From Collinsella sp. (lineage in GTDB: Bacteria > Actinomycetota > Coriobacteriia > Coriobacteriales > Coriobacteriaceae): a stretch of 5,264 nt of DNA. Position 1 is the first letter of the stretch; every line of letters starts with the position of its first letter. The stretch is from NCBI GenBank assembly GCA_019413955.1, contig DXMX01000048.1, positions 3,679 through 8,942 of the forward strand, in the 5' to 3' direction. Positions 1-4,525 of the stretch are shown piece after piece. Under the pieces are notes generated by a model. That model saw only the letters and a program-made list of their open reading frames with translations, had not been told where the DNA came from and did no database searches. Both the position numbers and the translations under genes were made by a program.

Positions 1-1176
1 GACAGGCTTGATTTTATCACGTAGCGACTTGAGGTTCTCCAGCGCCGCGTTAAGCGTCTCGTCTCGCTTGGCAAAGTGGAAACGAATCAGATGGTTGACG
101 GGCTCGCGGAAGAAGCTCGAGCCGGGCACGGCGCCCACGCCCACCTTAGACGCGAGGTCCTCGCAGAATTCGAGGTCGCTGTCATAGCCAAACTCAGAGA
201 TGTCCATCATGACGTAGTAGGCGCCCTGCGGCACGTTGTGCGTGAGGCCGATGCTGCCGAGTCCCTGACAGAACAGGTCGCGCTTGGCGGTGTAGAGGTC
301 GAGGACCTCCTGGTAATAGCTGTCGTCGAAGTTGAGGGCGGTGACAACGGCTTCCTGCAGGGGAGCGGCGGCACCCACGGTGAGGAAGTCGTGGACCTTC
401 TTGATGCGCTCGGTGATCTGGGCCGGGGCAATGGTGTAGCCCAGCCGCCAGCCGGTGATGGAGTACGTTTTGGACAGCGAGCTGCAGCTGATGGTTCGCT
501 CGAACATGCCGGGCAGCGTGGCCATATAGACGTGCTCGTGGGGCGCGTAGACGATGTGCTCGTACACCTCGTCGGTGATGCAGTAGGTGTCGTACTTTTT
601 GCAGAGGTCGGCGATAAAGGTGAGCTCCTCGCGCGTAAAGACCTTGCCGCAAGGGTTGGAAGGGTTGCACAGGACGATGGCCTTGGGGTCGTTGTCGCGG
701 AAGGCCGCCTCGAGTGTCTCGCGGTCAAAGTCGAATGTGGGCGGGTTGAGCGGCACGTAGATAGGCTCGGCACCCGAAAGGATCGTGTCGGCGCCGTAGT
801 TCTCGTAGAACGGCGAGAAGATAACGACCTTGTCTCCGGGGTTGGCAACGGTCATCATGGCGGCCATCATGGCCTCGGTGGAGCCGCAGGTGACTACGAT
901 ATTCTCGTTGGGGTTTACCGACATGCCCATAAAATGCTCCTGCTTGGCGGCAAGCGCCTCACGCATGGCCTGGGAGCCCCAGGTGATGGAGTACTGGTGG
1001 TAAAGCGGCTTGGGGTCGGTGGCGATGGTGCTGAGGCTATCGAGCAGCTGCGCTGGGGGATCGAAGTCAGGGAAGCCCTGCGAGAGATTGACAGCGCCGT
1101 ACTTATTGGAGATGCGTGTCATGCGGCGGATGACCGAATCGGTAAACGTTGCCGTGCGGTTGGAGAGTTCTTTCAT
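1..1176 (-). CDS. Pyridoxal-phosphate-dependent aminotransferase, class I/II (3' end off the window)
   Basis: This fold-type I PLP enzyme should transfer an amino group between an amino acid and a 2-oxo acid in the cytoplasm. The minus-strand frame is open for 392 codons from the ATG at 1174-1176 to base 1 without a stop; the family is about 390-400 residues, so only a few residues are missing. Visible landmarks: NLSQGFPDFDPP (30-41) near the N-terminus; GSTEA (98-102) in the cofactor phosphate region; NPSNPCG (171-177) with the Asn that contacts the PLP ring oxygen; DEVY (202-205) with the Asp that binds the pyridine nitrogen; SLSKTYSITGWRLGY (233-247) with the Schiff-base Lys236 and phosphate-binding Arg244; and Arg365 in LIRFHF, which should bind the substrate carboxylate. 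The start is supported by an AAAGGA ribosome site 6 bases upstream. The SQGFPDFDPP segment resembles the kynurenine/methionine aminotransferase (YbdL-like) group more than classical AspC, but substrate cannot be read from sequence, so no symbol is given. Confidence 0.93.
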   Translation of the reverse strand, partial: MKELSNRTATFTDSVIRRMTRISNKYGAVNLSQGFPDFDPPAQLLDSLSTIATDPKPLYHQYSITWGSQAMREALAAKQEHFMGMSVNPNENIVVTCGSTEAMMAAMMTVANPGDKVVIFSPFYENYGADTILSGAEPIYVPLNPPTFDFDRETLEAAFRDNDPKAIVLCNPSNPCGKVFTREELTFIADLCKKYDTYCITDEVYEHIVYAPHEHVYMATLPGMFERTISCSSLSKTYSITGWRLGYTIAPAQITERIKKVHDFLTVGAAAPLQEAVVTALNFDDSYYQEVLDLYTAKRDLFCQGLGSIGLTHNVPQGAYYVMMDISEFGYDSDLEFCEDLASKVGVGAVPGSSFFREPVNHLIRFHFAKRDETLNAALENLKSLRDKIKPV

Positions 1177-1184
1177 GACGGTCC

Positions 1185-1244
1185 TTTCGAGCATTTGCAG
1201 TGGGGCAAGTTTACTCCTATGAAACCGGTGGGATTTGCTCGAAA
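1185..1244 (-). promoter_or_regulatory. Possible ribosome-site-sequestering leader of the aminotransferase
   Basis: On the minus strand, TTTCGAGCA (1244 to 1236) is an exact 9-base inverted match to TGCTCGAAA (1193 to 1185). The last three bases of the latter are the start of the AAAGGA ribosome site of the aminotransferase. If the transcript starts upstream of 1244, this stem would cover part of the ribosome site. A second TTTCGAG lies 11 bases further upstream (1255 to 1249) and could compete for the same partner. The repeats are seen directly; a regulatory role is inference, and no known riboswitch class is recognised. Confidence 0.3.
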
Positions 1245-1260
1245 TGGTCTCGAAAGACTC

Positions 1261-1279
1261 TTTTCAAAATTCTTGAAAA
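1261..1279. repeat. 19-bp palindrome between the aminotransferase and the tRNA operon
   Basis: TTTTCAA-AATTC-TTGAAAA is a perfect 7-bp inverted repeat around a 5-bp centre, placed just upstream of the tRNA -35 box and about 85 bp upstream of the aminotransferase start. The shape fits an operator for a dimeric repressor or activator. AT-rich symmetric sequence can also arise by chance, and no regulator is encoded in the window. Confidence 0.35.
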
Positions 1280-1286
1280 TTGGGGC

Positions 1287-1315
1287 TTGCATCACGTGGC
1301 GTTCCTTGCAATAAT
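1287..1315 (+). promoter_or_regulatory. Promoter of the tRNA-His-Lys-Lys operon
   Basis: TTGCAT (1287-1292) and AATAAT (1310-1315) are separated by exactly 17 bp and match 3/6 and 5/6 of the sigma-70-type consensus. Transcription would start near 1322, about 20 bases before the first tRNA. The stretch after the -10 box is GC-rich (GTCGAGCGCG), as is common in stable-RNA promoters under stringent control. A small GCGC-GAA-GCGC stem (1322-1332) lies at the expected start. Confidence 0.6.
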
Positions 1316-1342
1316 AGTCGAGCGCGAAGCGCACAGGACACG

Positions 1343-1419
1343 GTGGGTGTAGCTCAGTTGGCTAGAGCGACGGGTTGTGGTCCCGTAGGTCGAGGGTTCG
1401 AGTCCCTTTACCCACCCCA
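1343..1419 (+). tRNA. tRNA-His (anticodon GTG)
   Basis: All four arms fold: acceptor GTGGGTG/TACCCAC, D arm GCTC/GAGC, anticodon stem ACGGG/CCCGT with loop TTGTGGT (anticodon GTG), and T arm GAGGG/CCCTT with loop TTCGAGT. The discriminator is C73 and CCA is encoded (1417-1419). The base at 1342 is G, supplying the G-1 that pairs with C73, which is the identity element of bacterial tRNA-His. It is the first gene of a three-tRNA operon. Confidence 0.97.
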
Positions 1420-1441
1420 GTTCTTGCTTCGTGTTGATATC

Positions 1442-1517
1442 GGGTCGTTAGCTCAGTTGGTAGAGCAGGGGACTCTTAATCCCAAGGTCCAGGGTTCGAA
1501 CCCCTGACGGCCCACCA
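1442..1517 (+). tRNA. tRNA-Lys (anticodon CTT), copy 1
   Basis: The gene is a canonical 76-base cloverleaf: acceptor GGGTCGT/ACGGCCC with one T-G wobble, D arm GCTC/GAGC, anticodon stem GGGGA/TCCCA with loop CTCTTAA (anticodon CTT, reading AAG), variable loop AGGTC, T arm CAGGG/CCCTG with loop TTCGAAC, discriminator A and encoded CCA. It lies 22 bases after tRNA-His. AAG is the favoured Lys codon in the neighbouring aminotransferase and GGGtGRT genes, which fits a duplicated CTT tRNA. Confidence 0.97.
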
Positions 1518-1530
1518 CACGATATCTCCT

Positions 1531-1556
1531 CTAAAGTCCACCACAATGGACTTTAG
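1531..1556 (+). repeat. Perfect 10-bp hairpin between the two tRNA-Lys genes
   Basis: CTAAAGTCCA (1531-1540) and TGGACTTTAG (1547-1556) form an uninterrupted 10-bp stem with the loop CCACAA. It is followed only by CTTT and then the second tRNA, so it lacks a proper U tract. It may be a weak or decayed terminator, or a processing stem in the spacer of the polycistronic tRNA transcript. Confidence 0.6.
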
Positions 1557-1560
1557 CTTT

Positions 1561-1636
1561 GGGTCGTTAGCTCAGTTGGTAGAGCAGGGGACTCTTAATC
1601 CCAAGGTCCAGGGTTCGACCCCCTGACGGCCCACCC
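1561..1636 (+). tRNA. tRNA-Lys (anticodon CTT), diverged copy 2
   Basis: This gene is identical to copy 1 at 74 of 76 positions. The differences are in the T loop (TTCGACC instead of TTCGAAC, A to C at 1619, tRNA position 59) and at the last base, where the 3' end reads CCC rather than CCA (1634-1636). All stems, the anticodon CTT and discriminator A are intact, so it should fold. It would need 3' trimming and CCA addition by nucleotidyltransferase, unlike its neighbours with encoded CCA. It is the last gene of the operon, directly before a strong terminator. Confidence 0.93.
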
Positions 1637-1646
1637 AAAGCATGGT

Positions 1647-1677
1647 AAAGCGACTGGCTTAGGCTGGTCGCTTTTTT
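1647..1677 (+). terminator. Intrinsic terminator of the tRNA operon
   Basis: AAGCGACTGGC (1648-1658) pairs with GCTGGTCGCTT (1663-1673) over 11 bp, two of them G-U, with loop TTAG, and runs into six T residues (1672-1677). Read on the minus strand the same stem ends in a short T stretch, so it may also stop dinD transcription weakly. Confidence 0.88.
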
Positions 1678-1720
1678 GTTAACCTCGCATGGGGTCGAAC
1701 CCGAAAGGGCGCGGCCGCTT

Positions 1721-2581
1721 TCACAGATTGAGTCTACCCTGGGGATCGGTGAAACCGTCAGTACCCTCCTTGAGTTTCTTCTCGTCTGCCTTCACGCGAC
1801 GCTCGAGCTTTTTTGTATCCTCGGCAGGCGGTAGGTTCTCGGGAACAATTCCGCGGTCGATGAGGCTGCCACGCACGCTCGTGTTGTTCTCGACGTGTTC
1901 TTGTTTGATCTGGTCCAGACCGTACAAGTCGTGTTCCTCGGCGTTGAAGGCCGTCATCGAGTTCGTGAGGTCCTTTGCTTTGATGAGGACATCGGCTAAC
2001 CTGTCCGCCAATGCCGCGCTCTTGGGTACGCCGAGCTGCTGCTTCATTTCCGCCGTGCTTCTGCCGCCGAATAACGCCTCATCGCCCTTCGACTTGATGA
2101 TCGCGAATCCTTTGGAGTCCACGCCGCGTTTGAACGCAATACCCGAGAGCTGTTTCTCTGAATCGGATAGCGAGTGGCGCGCCTGCAAGCGCTGAATCTC
2201 TGCGAAGCGCTGCTCTATGAGCTCTTGACGGCGCGTCTGCACGGCAAAGTATGCCTGGGCGAGCGCGATCTCTGGCTTGTCTGAATCTCCGTTCTGTGCG
2301 ATTAAATAGCATGCATAGCGCGTAAGTTTGTAGTCTTTAACCGCGCGAGCGGCGACACCGGCAGTTACCATTTTCGTGGTGTCACGAAAATGGGAATCAA
2401 CTGGAGTTTTGTTTGTTTCGCACGAGACTTTTGCCCTCTTAACAACTTCGGCGAAGTTCTCCCATCGAGTGTACCCCATGGGTTCCATTAAATCGCGTGC
2501 GAGCCAATACTCAACGCCGTCTTCCACATGGGCGTAGCTGTCAAGTTCGACACGCCATTTCTCGATATCCCTGCTGTCCAT
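1721..2581 (-). CDS. dinD: DinD-like DNA-damage-inducible protein D (Bro-N family)
   Basis: The 286-residue protein is close to the length of E. coli DinD (about 274). Residues 20-120 form a Bro-N-type domain: EYWLARDLMEPMGY (24-37), then YKLTRYACYLIAQNGD (84-99) and IALAQAYFAVQTRRQEL (105-121), the DinD signature. The second half keeps the DinD pattern GVDSKGFAIIKSKGDEALFGG-like (153-173) and a charged C-terminal tail with a possible short coiled coil (255-272). E. coli DinD is SOS-induced and reported to inhibit RecA-mediated strand exchange; Bro-N proteins are also common in phages, where some act as antirepressors. The start ATG is preceded by a strong GAGGAGGAG site. The gene stands alone, convergent with the tRNA operon, and its third codon positions are more AT-rich than in the flanking genes, for example around 2340-2420, which suggests horizontal acquisition. 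I see no GAAC-N4-GTTC LexA box upstream. Family assignment is firm; function in this host is inferred. Confidence 0.88.
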   Translation of the reverse strand: MDSRDIEKWRVELDSYAHVEDGVEYWLARDLMEPMGYTRWENFAEVVKRAKVSCETNKTPVDSHFRDTTKMVTAGVAARAVKDYKLTRYACYLIAQNGDSDKPEIALAQAYFAVQTRRQELIEQRFAEIQRLQARHSLSDSEKQLSGIAFKRGVDSKGFAIIKSKGDEALFGGRSTAEMKQQLGVPKSAALADRLADVLIKAKDLTNSMTAFNAEEHDLYGLDQIKQEHVENNTSVRGSLIDRGIVPENLPPAEDTKKLERRVKADEKKLKEGTDGFTDPQGRLNL

Positions 2582-2609
2582 ATCTCCTCCTCGCTGGTCT
2601 ATTTTCTAT

Positions 2610-2624
2610 GCGGGCTTTGCCCGC
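2610..2624. repeat. 15-bp palindrome in the dinD leader
   Basis: GCGGGC-TTT-GCCCGC is a perfect 6-bp inverted repeat about 29 bp upstream of the dinD start codon, next to the likely -10 box. It could be an operator over the transcription start or an RNA hairpin in the 5' leader. No U tract follows, so it does not look like a terminator. Confidence 0.5.
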
Positions 2625-2654
2625 TCTATATTCAGAATAAGGATACGCTGTCGT
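2625..2654 (-). promoter_or_regulatory. Weak candidate promoter of dinD
   Basis: On the minus strand ACGACA (2654-2649) and TATAGA (2630-2625) are spaced 18 bp and match 4/6 at each box. A start about 7 bases downstream would fall inside the GCGGGC/GCCCGC palindrome, which would suit repression at the start site. This rests on short consensus matches only. Confidence 0.3.
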
Positions 2655-2664
2655 GCGGACACGA

Positions 2665-2700
2665 ATGGGCCCCGTGCTGCTTCAAGCTCACGGGGCCCAT
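2665..2700 (-). terminator. Long GC-rich hairpin after the flavoprotein gene, no U tract
   Basis: ATGGGCCCCGTG (2665-2676) and CACGGGGCCCAT (2689-2700) form a perfect 12-bp stem with a 12-base loop that can pair further (GCT/AGC). It begins 43 bases past the stop codon of the flavoprotein gene, where a terminator is expected. Neither strand has a following T run, so it would be an atypical terminator or a stabilising 3'-end structure. Confidence 0.45.
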
Positions 2701-2742
2701 GGATATCGATTGATTGTGTTCTGCTTTAGATAGGTGTCCGGT

Positions 2743-4269
2743 TTAATCCGCTCGATAGTGCGATCCGAGACTTTCGGTCCGCTTACGCATGGCTTTGACC
2801 ATCTCCGTCGACAGCTGAATCTGCGACTGTAGGCGGGCGAGGGCTGCGATCTCGCTGTCATCGGCATGCGGCTTGCTCAGCGCCATGGCCTTGTCTTGCA
2901 GGCTTTCAAGCTGTTGCAGGGCCTCGGATAGGCCTGTTTCGGTCCTGTTGATCATGCAATAGGTGCTCATCGTGTGCCTAAGGTTGTGTGTCAGGCGATC
3001 GGCATCTGTTGTGGCAATGCCGTACTGGGGGAGGGTGATATCCGTCTTCAGGGCCGCTTCAGGCTCTTTCTGCGCTGTGAGGGCTGCCGATGCGCCCGCG
3101 ATACGTCCGAATACGATGCCGTTGGCGCTTGACAAGCCACCAATGCGGTCGGCGCCGTGCATGCCGCCTGTCGCCTCGCCGCAAGCGTAGAGGCCCTCAA
3201 CGCCCGTGTGCGCGGTCTTATCGATCTTGATGCCGCCGTTAGCAGCGTGGGCATACATCGCAACGCGCATCTCGTCGGTCGGCGCGATGCCGTGCTCGTC
3301 TTGCAGCCAGGTGGCAAAGGTCTGCACAAACTCTGGGACATCCTCGCGGGGGAAGTCGTAGTGGAGTGCCAGGCCTTCGACACCTGCCTGATCGATGACG
3401 AGATCGATAGCGCGGGAGGCCAAGCGTGACGTGAAGGGACCATATCCAGAGCGCTGCTCGAGCAGGTCGTCCAGCTTGTTGTCGGCAATATCTACTGGCT
3501 GGTCTACGTGCACGTAGCGCCAGGTTTTCTCATTGAAGACCAAGTTACGCCTGGGCTCGATGAAGCCGGGCATCATCTGCATGAACTCTATATTAGTAAG
3601 TGTTGCGCCGTGCGCCAGCGCGATGGCCTGCGAGGAACTGAGCACATCAGCCGACGTAAGGCTGCGCTCGAACAGGCCGCCTGTGCCACCGGCTGCGATG
3701 ACCGTGGCCTTGGCAGCAAAGGGCACGATTCGATTTTCGGTAAGGTCGTAGAGTACGGTTCCGGTTATTCTGCCGTTCGTGTCCTCAACAAGGTCGATAA
3801 GCTCATGGCGGGGGAGCAGGCGAATGCCGAGCGACTCGATCCAGGTCGTCAGAGCGTCCTCAAGGGGCTTGCGGGTGAGGCCGCGCCACATGCGCGTCTT
3901 GTGGTCAAAGCAGGGGATAAATTGCTTTTGTTGAGCACTCTTGGCGCTTTGCGGACGCTGGAGCTCAACGCCCAGGTCTTGCTCGAGCCAGTCAATCGCT
4001 TGGGGAATGCCGTGGACGAACGCTTGGACGAGTTCGGGGTCGGCAACGCCGCCGCCGACGGCCAGGATGGTGTCGATGAGGTCCTGCTCGTCGTCTTCGT
4101 TAACGGGTCCGATAAGCCCTAGGCCCCAGGTTCCGGGGAAGAAGCTCGATCCACTCATAGTCTTGCCGGCGCTTGCCACAGTGACGGTTGCACCCGTGCG
4201 TGCCGCTTCGATGGCGGCGCAAAGGCCCGCAATGCCAGATCCAATTACCAGTACATCAGTCGATTCCAT
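2743..4269 (-). CDS. FAD-binding fumarate reductase / L-aspartate oxidase-like flavoprotein
   Basis: The 508-residue protein belongs to the FAD-dependent superfamily of FrdA/SdhA, soluble flavocytochrome-type reductases and L-aspartate oxidase. The N-terminus has the dinucleotide fold DVLVIGSGIAG (5-15, GxGxxG) with Glu21 and an AAGG turn at 192-195. Catalytic-domain landmarks are IEFMQ (227-231), TSRLASRAID (280-289), which aligns with the PRDxxxRAI segment bearing the active-site Arg, HAANGGI (341-347) in place of HYxxGGI, and GLYACGEATGGMHGADRIGG (359-378), the second FAD-binding segment. The C-terminal helical region ends in ESLGSHYRAD, as in NadB/SdhA proteins. No signal peptide, heme CxxCH motif or FMN-attachment domain is seen, so it should be a soluble cytoplasmic oxidoreductase with a separate electron donor. 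I chose the ATG at 4267-4269, behind AAAGGA; an upstream in-frame ATG at 4302 adds 11 unlikely residues. Substrate is unknown: no nadA or nadC is adjacent, so NadB cannot be claimed. Confidence 0.9.
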   Translation of the reverse strand: MESTDVLVIGSGIAGLCAAIEAARTGATVTVASAGKTMSGSSFFPGTWGLGLIGPVNEDDEQDLIDTILAVGGGVADPELVQAFVHGIPQAIDWLEQDLGVELQRPQSAKSAQQKQFIPCFDHKTRMWRGLTRKPLEDALTTWIESLGIRLLPRHELIDLVEDTNGRITGTVLYDLTENRIVPFAAKATVIAAGGTGGLFERSLTSADVLSSSQAIALAHGATLTNIEFMQMMPGFIEPRRNLVFNEKTWRYVHVDQPVDIADNKLDDLLEQRSGYGPFTSRLASRAIDLVIDQAGVEGLALHYDFPREDVPEFVQTFATWLQDEHGIAPTDEMRVAMYAHAANGGIKIDKTAHTGVEGLYACGEATGGMHGADRIGGLSSANGIVFGRIAGASAALTAQKEPEAALKTDITLPQYGIATTDADRLTHNLRHTMSTYCMINRTETGLSEALQQLESLQDKAMALSKPHADDSEIAALARLQSQIQLSTEMVKAMRKRTESLGSHYRAD

Positions 4270-4320
4270 CGGATTCCTTTCTCGTCCGGCGCATTGTCGC
4301 ACGGGTGATCGGCAATGGGG

Positions 4321-4354
4321 CCGTAAAGACTCGGCAAATCGGTAAAGGGCAAAT
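4321..4354 (-). promoter_or_regulatory. Tandem repeat upstream of the flavoprotein gene
   Basis: On the minus strand two adjacent units read ATTTGCC-C-TTTACCG (4354-4340) and ATTTGCC-GAGTC-TTTACGG (4339-4321). They share ATTTGCC and TTTAC(C/G)G half-sites with different spacers, and lie 52 bp upstream of the start codon. Such paired elements could bind a transcription factor; no convincing -35/-10 pair was found in this intergenic stretch. Confidence 0.3.
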
Positions 4355-4370
4355 ATGGCAGGTGGGCGTC

Positions 4371-4391
4371 ATGGACGCTCTGACGCTCCAT
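4371..4391. repeat. Short interleaved repeats upstream of the flavoprotein
   Basis: ATGGA (4371-4375) and TCCAT (4387-4391) form an inverted pair that encloses two direct GACGCTC copies (4374-4380 and 4382-4388), one 8 bp after the other. GCGTC-ATG-GACGC (4366-4378) is a second small inverted repeat overlapping them. This may be an operator region, or simple low-significance repetition. Confidence 0.25.
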
Positions 4392-4453
4392 CTCATCACA
4401 TCTTGTATTTCGCCCCAACTGATATATCGGCATTAGCTACCCTGCGACAGCGC

Positions 4454-4490
4454 AAACAAAAAGAGCCGCTACCTGGGTGGGTAGCGGCTC
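4454..4490 (-). terminator. Intrinsic terminator of the GGGtGRT gene
   Basis: On the minus strand GAGCCGCTACC (4490-4480) pairs perfectly with GGTAGCGGCTC (4473-4463) over 11 bp around a 6-base loop, followed by TTTTTGTTT (4462-4454). It lies 35 bases beyond the stop codon of the gene at 4526 and separates it from the flavoprotein gene, which must therefore have its own promoter. Confidence 0.93.
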
Positions 4491-4525
4491 CAAAGCTCAA
4501 CTATATGAGCATCGCGCGGGCGCGA

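Noticed and set aside
76..1314. A 412-codon open frame on the plus strand
   Set aside because: It is antisense to the aminotransferase, whose minus-strand frame carries every PLP-binding motif. The plus-strand product is low-complexity and extends into the intergenic promoter region.
1280..1507. A 75-codon plus-strand frame across the tRNA genes
   Set aside because: Its product (VAQLARATGCGPVGRGFES and similar) is the typical mistranslation of tRNA sequence; the bases are explained by tRNA-His and tRNA-Lys.
1442..1636. Direct repeat of tRNA-Lys as attL/attR of an integrated element
   Set aside because: Both copies are full-length, only 43 bases apart, and enclose no genes, so they are a simple tandem duplication rather than the ends of an island.
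1689..2195. A 168-codon plus-strand frame opposite dinD
   Set aside because: It is antisense to the recognisable DinD protein, has a Ser/Leu/Arg-rich composition without any known motif, and has no ribosome site that I can see.
2582..2742. LexA/SOS box upstream of dinD
   Set aside because: I looked for GAAC-N4-GTTC and CTG-N10-CAG type sites and found only isolated half-sites.
3508..4122. A 204-codon plus-strand frame within the flavoprotein gene
   Set aside because: It is the complement of conserved FAD-protein coding sequence and shows no family features.
4270..4302. Eleven-residue N-terminal extension of the flavoprotein
   Set aside because: The upstream ATG at 4302 lacks a good ribosome site, while the ATG at 4269 has AAAGGA at proper spacing and puts the GxGxxG motif at residue 10, as usual for the family.
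4245..4433. A 62-codon minus-strand frame overlapping the flavoprotein start
   Set aside because: It runs through the promoter/leader region, overlaps the flavoprotein's first codons in another frame, has only a poor AGGG ribosome site and no recognisable features.
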